Shown one piece after another: positions 52,191-63,410 of a stretch of 64,000 nt of DNA. Source of the DNA: Gossypium raimondii (Eukaryota > Streptophyta > Magnoliopsida > Malvales > Malvaceae). The stretch covers positions 1,426,001 to 1,490,000 of the forward strand of contig NC_068577.1 of NCBI RefSeq assembly GCF_025698545.1, in the 5' to 3' direction. Under the pieces are notes generated by a model. The model was given only the letters and a program-made list of their open reading frames with translations. It was not told the DNA's origin and did no database searches. The translations under genes were made by a program, and so were the position numbers. Position 1 is the stretch's first letter, and every line of letters starts with the position of its first letter.

Positions 52191-54346
52191 TTGAAAGGGT
52201 TTTTTCGGAGCTTTTAACACTTATAAAACTTTCTAAGCGTTTAAACAACTTTGAAAATTTACTTCAAATAATTTCACAAAAGTTTAACAAAATTTGATTA
52301 AGAAAATATTTTGTTATACCAAAACATTTGAAAATCAAAGCTAATATGTTACGTAAAGAATGAGAAAGAGATAGGGAAGAAAAGAAAATATAATGAGAAA
52401 TATTTGTATTGGTGTTTATATAATTATCCCAAATATTTGCGTAAAACGAATTATTAACATGTAAAATTATATAAATTTCAATACACATTAAAATTAACAT
52501 AAACACATGTGTTTATTCGTTTTATGTATATATTGATGAATTTAAGTTTTTTAATGTGTTTGAATAGATATATATTGTCGAAACCTTTTTGGAAGTTGAC
52601 TTTTATTTTAAAAATGATAATAGAGTTGCCACCAATCCTTTTTATTAGGTGTGATCGGATCACCTCGTAATTTGATTATTTTAATAAAAGTTTAGATTTA
52701 TTAAAACGATGATTTTCGGTTCACAAAGAAACTTAGGAAATGGATTCGAGAGTCGGTTAAGCACGAGGAAGGATTAGCACCCTCGTAACACCCAAAATTG
52801 GTACTTAGTTGATTAATTGATGTCTTAATGTCGAGAATTAAAATTTTGAATAGAATTTAAAACATGATCCCACATTGCATTAAAATCACTCAAGTAAATT
52901 AAACATATGTAAAATGTCTTCTCATCTCGAGGTAAACAAAAATGTTTCGTCCCATAAGTTAGGACACGACGTTTCGAATACTCAAAAATAAGCTTGCTCA
53001 TTATTTGATTATTAGTTAAACCTCAAGTGTTTTAGTTTTAAAAGGGATGTTCGGTTATTTAGATTCAAGGAGAAAGTCGAACCCCGTAAGTTACGACTTT
53101 CTCAATCTCCAAATACGGAACATCGCCTTAATTTTAAAATTTCCTTCATCGAGTAATAACAGATGTAATATTTAAAACAATGTGTATTTATCTTATTTGG
53201 GTATAGTACAGCAATGGATAAATATATCTAAACACGATCCGTGACATGATTATAGTGAAATAAAATGATATGGTGATGTATAAAATGGAATGATGATATA
53301 CGTAAAATAAAAATGTCGTGCTAGTAAATGAAAATAATATAAATATAATAATAAAACCAATTCATAATAATAATGGCGATAATCATGTTATATTTACTAC
53401 TCTAATACTAATGTAAAAATCAAAGAAAAATAAATAATAACAATAATAATAATAGTAACAAAATGTGCAAATAAAAGAATAAAGAACAATATAAATTTTA
53501 AATACAAAAGAGTAAATAAATAAATAAATTTCATGAAAGATTGAAATTAAATAAACCAAGGACCGAATCAGAATTAAAATGAAATTAAAAGTATAAATTT
53601 TGATAAAATAAGTACATAAAAGACTAAAATGAAAAACGCGAAAACAAACAAGGACCAAATGAGAAATTATCCTAATCCTCAGGACACGCGTCCTTTCTCC
53701 AGAAGATCGCGAACCGAGAACCTAATTGTAAGCAGGATAAAATTGAATGGTATAATTTCTAAAAAGAAAGAATAGTGAAATTAGGACTAAATTAAAACAA
53801 CTCAAAAGGCGGAAGGACTAAAATTGTAAATATCCCCACACAAAAAAGCGGATCCTAGGGATACTCGGGTCGGGTCGTCGGATCCTGTCTCAAAACGATG
53901 CTGTTTTGGGGCGTTTAAGGCTTGGATGAAACGGCACCGTTTCACTGGGCCGACAATCCCCCACGATGGCCACCGGTCGCCGGCAACGGGCTCTTCTGTT
54001 CCCGGTCGCCGGAAAACACAAAACGACCCCCATTTTGAGCGTTTCAGCTCCTAAAAACCAGATCTTGTGTTGGTGTTTCCTAAAACTCGACGAAAAATAA
54101 AAAATAAAAAAATTCGAGAGTCCCTTTAGTATCTCCGCCGTTTCACTGAAGGGAGCTATCCGTCATCGGGGACGGTGTCCCCGTCCACTCGCGGCAGTGG
54201 AACATGATTCGACACTGTGAGTTTCTGATTTCTTTTTTCATTTTATGTTTTTTTTAAAAACAACAGATAAAAAAATCACCTTTGAAATTTTTAGCAGTCT
54301 GGTTTCTGATTTCTTCTCTATGTATTTTGAAATTTTTTTGTATTTC

Positions 54347-57162
54347 TGTAATGGCCCAAATTCAAAATTATCGGAATAGTGGTTTCGTAACCACAAATCC
54401 GATTTAAAGAGAAATTTATTTTAATATTTTGCATGAATATTGATATGATAGGAAAAATCGTATGAAAATATCGATAGAAAAATTTTCTTGATTAAGCGGT
54501 TAGTTAGAAAAGAAATTATTGAAGAAATTAGGTAAAATGAGATATCGAGACTTGATCTCAGAAAACCGAGTCAAAAATATTTTTATAAATATTTATGAAG
54601 TGTTAGTAATATGGTATTAAAATTTCGTTAGAAAATTTTAATGTTTGGGTAATCAATTAAGTAAAAGGACTAAATTGAAAAAGGTGTAAAAGTTACTAGA
54701 GGGATTAAATAGCTCAATTGTGAAATGAGGAGGACATAAATTGCAAATAACCCCAAAAGGAGATATTTTGGGCGGCATACGCTGAGAAAAATCAGGAGAA
54801 TTGAAGAAATAAGGGTAAAATTGGAATATTACAAAATTTACTTTAAAAGTTAGGACTAAAGTGGAATTATCTAGATTTCTCTTTATTTTTCTGCACTCTC
54901 ATCAGCCAAAAAACGTCCTAAGGGTTTCTTCAAGCTGGGTTTTCATAATTTTTGCACCAAGTGAGTTAATTCTTACCTTTTTCTTGTAATTTTTGTGTTT
55001 CTAAGACTTTTACAACTAGGTCCTATTACTAAATTCATTAGTTTTTGATTTTAGGAATGAATTTGAAAGTTTCTATGAATATGTGCTGGAATTTTATGAT
55101 GAAATAGGATGAAATTGAAGCTTTAATTTGTTTGTGAGATAATTTTATTAGGTAATTCCAATAGAAATTGATTTGTAGGACCTAATTGTGAAAAAGTTTG
55201 GAATTAAAGTTTAGTGCTGAAATTCTGATTTCCAAAGGTTATAAGGTAGTTTAAAGTGATATAATAAAGTGAGAGGTTAATTGAGCAGGGACGAAATTAT
55301 CATTGTTGAAAGTTTAAGGGAAAAATGGTAATTAACACCATACACTAAAACAGTTTTGGACAGCAGCAGTACTCTAACTTTGAAAATTCACCAAAAATTG
55401 TAGAGATCGAATTAGAGGATGAATAAAATATAAAATTAAAGCTTATTGAGTCTAGTTTTTTATAAAAGAAACGGTGTAAGCAATGGAATTGTAAATCATG
55501 AGATATAATAGATTTTGTGAGACAAGGTCAGAATGAATTCGGGTTCCCCTGTTCTGACTTTGGAAAATCATTAAAAATTGTACAAAAATGATTATGAGTT
55601 ATAATTTATATGCTTAGAATTCTTAATGAGTCTATTTTCTGGAGAAATAAAGGGAAGCATAATCCTAATTCTGTACAGTGAGATAATTAATTTTTAGTGA
55701 AGAGGGGTCAGAACTGTCATACAGTGAAACAGGGGAAACTTTAAAGAATAAACTGTACTTATTGGCTAAACCAAAAATTCTGAAATTTTTATGGTAAGAA
55801 GATATGTGAGTCTAGTTTCAGGAAAATTAACTGATCTTAATTTGGAGTTCTGTAGCTCAAGATATAAATAATTTAGTGACTGTGACTCAGTGAGGCAGCT
55901 TTGAATGCACTATAAATAATAATGGAATTGTAGAGAAAGTTACATATGAACATGAAATGTATTAGATTAATGATTAAATTTATTTATTTAGATCCGGAAA
56001 ATTCAAATACGAAGCAAGATCGAGGAAAAGAAAAAGTTCGGGATTAGTAGATTTTTGGTTACGAACAAGTGTCGAGGTAAGTTCGTGTAACTTGAATTAT
56101 ATTCATAAATGCTTGAAATATTTGTTATTGATGTGAATATGAGTTGGATGTTTATTGTATGATAATTGATGAAGTAGTGATATTCTTGATGAAAAGAGAA
56201 AATAAATCCCGGTTGAATGAAAGGAAAATTCGATGGATCTCTGAAAAGGAATTGACGGTAAAAAGGATCTAGCCCGGACGGGTGATCCTATCCTGATATA
56301 GCCCTCCCGAAGAATATGTGGAAAATGGATTTAGCCCGGATGGGTAATCCGAATTAGGGTCTGAGTTTAGCCTGGACTGGTAATTCAGATCCAAGCTCAT
56401 TAGAGTAATTGTCGTTGCAGGGGATTTAGCCTGGACTGGTAATCCCGACAATACTCTGTGAGTTTATATTACTGATTTAGCTCGACCGTAATCCCATTGT
56501 AAGGATGAGGTTTATGGAGTGTGCTCTCTGAAATGGAAATGTGCGCACATGAATATGAATTGACGGACCCGGATTTGTACACTTAGGTGTACCCCTGAAT
56601 ATCCATCGAAATTCCAAGTAGTTCAACGGGATAAATATGGAAAAATAACAAGGAAATGGAAATCATGGAATTGATGAGCTCATCAATCATTTATCTTTGT
56701 AATGAATTTGTATGAGGTTGAGTTTGTATGTGATAGGTATATGTTTATGTGAATTGGATGTGTGCTTGTGTTATTAAATGATGGATGTATAAGTATGGTA
56801 AGTATAATTCCTGTTGCATGAACTTACTAAGCACAAAGTGCTTACCTGCTTCGCTTTCCCTGTTTGTAGAGTTAAGAGCTCTAAGTCGGATTTGGTCGGA
56901 GACACATCACACTATCAATCTCGAGATCTCGGTACATAAAGGAACTTTATTTTGGAAATCAATGGCATGTATAAGCTAGTAAATTAGATGTTAATGTGAA
57001 ATGAATGTATGGTTAGCCATTGGTATGGCTAACAAATTTTGGTTTTGGTATGTGATGAAATTATCTTATGAATATGATAAATCTATCTTAAAAAAAATTC
57101 GGTAAAATCTGGTAATGCCTCATACTCTATTTCGGCGACGAATACGGGTAGGGGGTATTACA
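54347..57162 (+). mobile_element. Nested 2.8-kb solo LTR with 5-bp TSD
   Basis: TGTAATGGCCC at the left end and GGTATTACA at the right give inverted TGTAAT…ATTACA termini. It is flanked by ATTTC on both sides (54342-54346 and 57163-57167). It lies inside the LTR at 52576-57553, so it inserted later. It contains a hairpin-forming tandem array at 56258-56500. No internal retroelement genes remain. Confidence 0.82.
56258..56500 (+). repeat. Array of short hairpin units within the solo LTR
   Basis: The motif TTAGCCCGGATGGGTAATCC and variants recurs about five times (near 56266, 56329, 56363, 56427, 56475). Each copy is bracketed by complementary bases, for example GGGATTTAGCC…GGTAATCCC. Confidence 0.8.
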
Positions 57163-57811
57163 ATTTCTCTGTCTAAAATACAATCTATTGTCATGGCTTT
57201 TATAGCCATATATTACACTATTTATTAATTTTTCTGATTTGATATTGTTTCTGCTGCTTCTTGTCCTTTCGTTCTTTCCGTTTTTGCAGGTGACGGTGGA
57301 GTCAACGACGAGCAGAAACCCCTGCCTTTTCCGTTTTGGTGCAATGGCGACAGTGGCGCTTCAGGCCTCGGGACGAGGAGCCTCGAGCGACATGCAAGCG
57401 AAGGGGGTGCAGTGCCAGAAATTAGTTTAAAGTTTTTGGGCCATTGGGCCCTTTCTTTTTTTGTAATTGGTATTTGTAATTGGGCCAATTTGTAAATGAA
57501 CTGTTATTTATTTGATTTTGTTTTATTATTTTCCCGGGCAAAATTGGGCTCCTATATATATATTTACACACTAATAATTGGTTTTATGCATGCCTTTCGA
57601 ATATGTGTTATTGTCATGTTATTTTTAATATGGTGTTTTAATTATTTATCTATGTTATTTTCTTTTGAAATCTTAATTTCTTATTTTCAATAGTTTGTTT
57701 GTCTAATTCAATCAAAAGGAAATTTGTATTTTCATGTATTTTTGTGTTGTGATTCAATTCATGAGATAATATTTGATTTGAGTGACATGACGTATTCATG
57801 TAAAATTTAAT

Positions 57812-59160
57812 TTTAATAAGACTTTTTTATATAAAATTAACCTCAAAAAATTAATTACTTACTTAAATGACCTATTTTTTAATAAAATACGTAAATAGCT
57901 TAAAATCTATAGTAAAAGTTGGTAGAGCGAAAGTGTTTGGCGCCACCAACATGCCACGTCAGCAATTACTGAACATCGTAAATATTTTGAGAATCGAAAC
58001 TGCCATTCTGCCCATTTCGTCGAAATAAACAAGACGCATTCTATCATAACTCGTTCCTGCCAAGAACAAAAGTGCAGCACCGATAAAGCCATGGGATATT
58101 ATTTGTAAAATAACTCCGTTGAGTCATGTATTAGTTATCGAACCAATTCTTATAATTATGAAACCCATATGAGATACGGAGGAATAGGCTATTCTTTTTT
58201 TAAAATTCTGTTGACCAAAAGATATTGAAGCTGCATAGATTATTTGCATTGCACCCACTATTATCAACCAAGAAGAAAATATGGAATGTGCATGGGGTAA
58301 TAGAGATAAAAAAAATTATTTTTTTAGTGGAGCTATATAGAATGACGCCACATGTATAAATATTAGGGAAATATTATAATTTTTTGAAAATAGAAGAGCT
58401 TTAAACAAATTTTCCTTTTTCTGGTGGAGCCAACCTTTAGTCTTTATTCTAGTTTTTTATTTGTTTATTTTTTTAAAATTGTTTATTATTTATTTTATAA
58501 TATTTTTAATGTATATTTTAAATATTTTATAATATATTTTTATTCAAACGCTTTTTTTATTTTTAAATTATTTATTATTTGTTTTATAATATTTGTTTAT
58601 TCAAACATTTTTGAATATTTATTTTTAATTGTTTATTATTTATTTTATAATATTTTTATTCAAATGATTTTAAAAATATTATATTTAAAATTAACAATAA
58701 TATTTTATTTAGAAAATATTATAAAACATTTAAAATATAAAACAAATAGTAAACAATATAAAAATTTCAAAAATTGTTTAAATAAACAAATATTATAAAA
58801 CATTTAAAGTATACATTTAAAATATTATAAAATAAATAATAAACAATTTTCAAAAACAAATAAAACCAAAAAAGGACAAAAGTACGTTGGAAGTGGTGCC
58901 GAATTTATTTAAAGCCTCCTATTTTTTAAAAATTCGTAGTATTCTTTTAATATTTATACAGTAGCGTTATTCTATATGGCTCCACTAAAAGATTAATTTT
59001 TTTATCTCGATTGTAACATGATATATTAGTAGCGCCAAACACTTTGACTCCACAAATTTTTACTGTTGAATTTAAATTATTTACATATTTTATTTAAAAA
59101 TAAGTCATTTACATAATTAATGGTTTTAGGTTAGTTTTATAAGAAAACCTTTTAATAATA
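57812..59160. mobile_element. Long-inverted-repeat (foldback-like) element carrying plastid DNA
   Basis: The left arm from about 57812 and the reverse complement of the right arm ending at about 59160 align over roughly 450 bases. Shared blocks include AAGTGTTTGGCGCC(A/T)AC, TTAGTGGAGC(T/C)ATATAGAAT and GTATAAATATTA. The inner part is made of diverged TTTATTATTTATTTTATAATA units on the left and their complements on the right, closing near 58670. It has no coding capacity of its own. The left arm holds a 336-base ndhD segment absent from the right arm. Outer ends are within about 10 bases; no duplication was confirmed. Confidence 0.72.
57967..58302 (-). pseudogene. ndhD: Plastid ndhD fragment inside the foldback element (NUPT)
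   Basis: The minus strand translates as an internal part of plastid NADH dehydrogenase-like subunit NdhD. It reads [57 protein letters not shown], then [38 protein letters not shown] and ends KIFTMFS, all in one frame, with an in-frame TGA between the SIT and LNG blocks. The order matches intact NdhD over about 110 codons with few changes, so the transfer is younger than the psaA piece. It is an isolated fragment without start, stop or promoter and cannot encode the subunit. Confidence 0.9.
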
Positions 59161-60047
59161 TATTAGGGAGCCGCCATATTACATCACTAAATTTTAAAAT
59201 TAAAAAATTCAACAAAATCGAAGTAGTCTTTGATTTAGAATCGTAGACGGCATGAAAAGTCAATAGAAGCCACAATTGACAATTCAGTGGGGGTTGGAAT
59301 TAGATTTTCAATTAAGTTTTTTTAATTTCAAAATATTATAAAAGTAAATTTAATAAAAATTATTACATAATTAGAATTAAATTTTAAAATTAAAAGATAA
59401 TAAAATTAAAATTTTAAAATAAATATTAAATATTAAACTTATAACAACTTACGACATATTTTAATATTTAATTTTAAAAATTCGACTTAAATTAATCTTT
59501 GATTTTGACAATTAACAAATAGAGTAGAGTTGGAATTAGAATTGTATACTTCTTTATCTTGGAATGAGATATATAAAATCAAAATACTTTAGCAAATAAA
59601 ATAATCTGATAATAAGTACAATAATTGGAGTTGGAATTGTATGCTTCAATTGGAATATTTTGATTATATTTTTGTTTTTAATATGATATTTAGAATTATT
59701 CAATTTATAAATAGAAGAATAATATATTTCAAATACTTGAATTTACGTATTTATAATAACAATACTCTTATCAAATGAATTAAGACTAAATCATTAAGTA
59801 TGTATTTAAATGCAATAGCGGTTTGTGAAATGGAAAATAAATTTTAACATTCATTCACGTAGATTTTAGAATAATATTTTGATGTGGATTTAATGTATTA
59901 TTAGTGAATATTTTATACCTAATAACAAACTTAACATGTAACAATAATGTAGATGTAACTTTATTTTGCCACAAACAACATTAACACAACTTTTTTCTAG
60001 GATACTTCTTTCTTTTTTTTTTACCAGAAAGCCATTCCCACGTAAAC
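59161..60047. other. Gene-free AT-rich stretch
   Basis: No gene or clear repeat. 60000-60047 is the likely 3' UTR of the glycosyltransferase on the minus strand. Confidence 0.4.
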
Positions 60048-61448
60048 CTAATAATGACAAGCTGATGTTGAAAACTCTTCAATGAACCGAGTGAATTCAT
60101 TCAAATAATTGTTGCTTAAATCTTCATTGCCAAAAATCTCTCTCATTGCCCACGCGTTTGCCCTAAACACCTCACCTTCTGGTTCCACCATCACCCGCCT
60201 AATGGTTGCAGCCACCAAGTCGCTTGTAAACGAACCGTCCACTTCATTTTTCTCGATTTCTAACCCAACCTTCTTGCCATGCAACAACCTAGCGTTCAAC
60301 CCTTGATCCGAACTTGCCCCAGAAAACAAGATCAAAGCTCGACCGTACTTGAGTGCCTCGATTATGGAACTCCAACCACAGTGAGTCAAGAAACCCCCAA
60401 CAGAAGAGTGGGCTAATATCTGCAACTGAGGAGCCCAATCCCTCAACACTAAGCCCCTGTTAGACACTCGTTTTTCGAACCCTGGAGGAATTATGTCATT
60501 CATCTGCCCTTCACCCACTGGACGGTTCCTTACCACCCAAATGAAGGGCAAGTTGGATTTCTCTATCCCAAATGCCAATTGGTGCATGGACTCTTCACTT
60601 AGATTCACTTCACTACCAAGAGCAATATAGAGAACCGATTTCTCTCCTTCGCTGTCAAGCCAGCTTTTTATAGCTTCCCATTTGTTATCCTCGTTTGATG
60701 GCAGTGATAACAACGGAGGCAACAGGCCTACCGGAACCACAGGTTTCTGGTAAAGCTTGATAAGCAATTTAATCGCGTCCCGTTCGAACTCGAAGCAGGT
60801 GCGCATGGTTACAAATTGGCAACCTTGAATCAGTCGTCCAATCCGTTGGAAATCAGACACGTCGTCATCCATGCACTGTTGGTGGTTCACCATCTCATGT
60901 AGCTTGAAAGCTATGTTGTTGCAAGGATAATCTATCCACTCAGGGATGACCGTGAAATCTTCCGGTCGTTTCCGGCGATCACCGAGCAAAGCTGATGGTG
61001 GACCTAAGAAAGCAAACGTGCTGGCATTGAATATGCTGAAGAAAACCAAGTTGACGCCTAATGGAGCTGCAATACCAGGTAACCAGTAAGGTGCAAAATC
61101 ATGGATTATCCAGTTGACGTTTGAGTTTTTGAGGAAGTCAGTTAAAGGGTCTCGAAGCTTGTCGTATGCCCTTTTAAGGTAAGGGACTTTGTCGATTGGT
61201 ACCTCAGAAGTGGCCTCAACTCCTGGAGGTAAGCCATGCACATGGGGAAGAGAAAACTCGACGAAACTTAAGTTAGAGGACAGATGTGGGGGAAGTTTAG
61301 GGAGGCGACTAATATTTTTAGGGGTGGAAATATAGGATATTCGATGACCCTTTTGAGCCAAGAATTTGGAAACCTCGAGAAACGGCATTGTATGACCATA
61401 AGCTAGCCATGGGAACATAGCTATGTGAAGCTTTTCTGTTCTGTCCAT
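60048..61448 (-). CDS. UDP-glycosyltransferase, UGT91-like, 466 aa, single exon
   Basis: Family 1 glycosyltransferase, cytosolic, expected to move a sugar from a UDP-sugar to a flavonoid, terpenoid or existing glycoside. UGT91 relatives include rhamnosyl- and glucosyltransferases that add the second sugar. The N-terminal motif FPWLAYGHTMPFLEVSKFLA holds the catalytic His19, and WIIHDFAPYWLPG holds its partner Asp117. The C-terminal PSPG box spans 338-382 (WAPQLQILAHSSVGGFLTHC, then GWSSIIEALKYGR, ending SSDQ). Length and intronless structure fit UGT91. Two oddities are HCGWS in place of the near-invariant HCGWN, and a box of 45 rather than 44 residues. The remaining frame is intact, so altered donor use is as possible as loss of activity. 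Confidence 0.92.
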   Translation of the reverse strand: MDRTEKLHIAMFPWLAYGHTMPFLEVSKFLAQKGHRISYISTPKNISRLPKLPPHLSSNLSFVEFSLPHVHGLPPGVEATSEVPIDKVPYLKRAYDKLRDPLTDFLKNSNVNWIIHDFAPYWLPGIAAPLGVNLVFFSIFNASTFAFLGPPSALLGDRRKRPEDFTVIPEWIDYPCNNIAFKLHEMVNHQQCMDDDVSDFQRIGRLIQGCQFVTMRTCFEFERDAIKLLIKLYQKPVVPVGLLPPLLSLPSNEDNKWEAIKSWLDSEGEKSVLYIALGSEVNLSEESMHQLAFGIEKSNLPFIWVVRNRPVGEGQMNDIIPPGFEKRVSNRGLVLRDWAPQLQILAHSSVGGFLTHCGWSSIIEALKYGRALILFSGASSDQGLNARLLHGKKVGLEIEKNEVDGSFTSDLVAATIRRVMVEPEGEVFRANAWAMREIFGNEDLSNNYLNEFTRFIEEFSTSACHY

Positions 61449-61525
61449 GGCGGTTTTGGGGTGCAGATTGCAAAAGACAAAATACGTTTTAATTGGGAAT
61501 CAGAAAATGAAATTCAAGAGGGTAT

Positions 61526-61533
61526 TATATATA
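61526..61533 (-). promoter_or_regulatory. Probable TATA box of the glycosyltransferase gene
   Basis: TATATATA on the minus strand about 80 bases upstream of the ATG at 61448. Confidence 0.5.
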
Positions 61534-61539
61534 TTTACT

Positions 61540-62344
61540 TGTGGGGATATTTTGCTGTGTGGTCTTGCACCGCTGGAACTTTTTAAATGTAAAAAATTAT
61601 AAAAAATTTAAAAATTATTTTAAAAATTATAAAAAAATTAAAATAGGATAAAAGTTATAAATTTATAAAATTACAAAAAATATAAAAAGGAATATAAGTA
61701 TATTTTTTATTTGATTTTAGGATATAATAAATTAAATACTAATTTTTTAATAAAATATAACTAATATTAAAAATATTAATTAATTAAACAAATAAAAACA
61801 AAGGAAGAAACTGAAACTTATCTTCGTCGGTGGGGGAGGTACCTTCAAATATTTAATTTTTTTGTGTGCAGGTTTGGGGATCAAACCAAACTAACCGCTT
61901 GTATACTGTTTTAAAAAAAATTGTATTTTGGTTTTAAATACGAATACTGCCGATTGGTCGGGCATCACCATTTCGCTATTCCTTCTACCTATTTCCGTAA
62001 ATATTGATTCATTTATCCTATTATGGTATTTATTTATTTATTTTATATTATTTATGAAAAAAAACCCTCATTCTTTATTAGAGGATAGTTCTATCAAATG
62101 TCATATAAAACTCAAATGCATTAAGAAGGGTTGAATTAGTTATTACAAATTTGAAGAAAGAAGACAAATAAAAAATGACACAATGATTTAGGTCAGTTTG
62201 ACTCCAATTGTCTACATCCACTACCTTACCTCCCCACAGTTAAAGAATTCTCAAATTTATTAATTTGAAACCTTTTAGGAATAATGTTTAACCTTTACAA
62301 CTTTGTCATTTAAGTGGGCAAGCTAGAGCCAGTTTCTGAGGTTT
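61540..62344. other. Gene-free AT-rich stretch
   Basis: Distal upstream sequence of the glycosyltransferase. No gene, RNA or defined repeat recognised. Confidence 0.35.
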
Positions 62345-62930
62345 TCTGTCTAAAATCTTAAGTAACCACTTATAAAATTGAGAAATGAAAACGGAACGAG
62401 GAATACCTCTCAAAGGTTGATATTCAAGGCCATTCAAATAAATTACAACACTTGAAATAATGAAAAAGAATGAAACCCCGAGTGTGTATAAAAATAAGAT
62501 GAGACTTTCAAATGAAAGATTGAATTTTTGCACAATAAGCTTTGTAAACTTGTTTCTTGTCTTATTCTTGATGTTCTTGAACTCTATTTATATCATCTCA
62601 AATGATTTCTAGCCTTTTGAAGTAGTCAGAGGGAAAATTGAGCCATTGACAATATTTACTCGGCATAAAATGTAGTTGCAGGGGCTTATGTTTTGGTATA
62701 TGTAGTTCCAATACCTCTATATTGGGGTTTGGTACTCCTAAATTCTCACAAAACAATTTTGCTTGACATGTACATGACCAAAGAAGGCAGAGGCCCGATA
62801 CATAGTCATATGTATCGGCAATTAGGCCAAGGAGTTTGATACTTTGAAGTCAGTAGCTTATAGATTTAATGTGTTTTGATACCCTTAATAATGCATCGGA
62901 ATACACCTTAAGCTTTGTCAAAATTTACTT
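62345..62930 (-). repeat. Dispersed repeat, copy B (LTR-like)
   Basis: Same-orientation copy of 51563-52190, ending directly against the LTR that begins near 62931. Differences from copy A include several small insertions and deletions, so the two are not a recent duplication. Confidence 0.6.
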
Positions 62931-63365
62931 GGTACAAGCCCATTTTTTGCCCTAATGGGTAATTTGCGCCTTTGGTCCCTCCAATCCTGTGGCGCATTCA
63001 AGGCAGCCTTTTATTTCATTTAATTTTGGCCACATAATTTGGTGCCTATTCCAACCTAGTCCTGCGCAAAACGATGCGCATAAGGGACGGAGAATTTTCA
63101 CAATCGGTCCCTTGATTTTGAGCACGTTTCATTTCAGTCATCGGCAATCCCTTTTTATTTATTTACAGTTTGGACCCCCGGATTTTGGTTTGATTTTAAT
63201 TTCATCCTTTAGTTCATTTAGTTTTTTTTTTTTAAGAAAAAGGGAGTTCCTCCATTATTTATTTTAAGTTATGTATACATATATATATTATTTACCTAAT
63301 ATCTTTCTTATTATTTGTATTATTTGATTTAAGTCATTATATATACACGCACATGCATTTTGTAA

Positions 63366-63410
<45 letters not shown>

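Larger units (their letters stand above)
52576..57553 (+). mobile_element. Large LTR (Ty3/gypsy-type, probably solo), interrupted by a second LTR
   Basis: Begins TGTCGAAACC at 52576 and continues with the TGTGATCGGATCACCTCG and GGAAGGATTAGCACCCTCGT blocks I associate with large cotton gypsy LTRs. It resumes after 57167 and ends near GGGCTCC at about 57550. The net length without the insertion at 54347-57162 is about 2.1 kb. Flanking TATAT on both sides is compatible with a duplication but too simple to be sure. No internal coding region; a fossil. Confidence 0.65.

Noticed and set aside
53383-53658. 91-codon hydrophobic minus-strand frame
   Set aside because: Lies inside an LTR fossil and consists of low-complexity A/T-rich codons.
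57225-57488. GC-rich frames on both strands near 57300, possibly an exon
   Set aside because: The block continues the gypsy-type LTR that resumes after 57167. GC-rich leader sequence is normal for that family.
58424-58798. 124-codon plus-strand frame rich in Phe, Ile and Tyr
   Set aside because: Product of the AT-rich repeats in the foldback element interior. No protein character.
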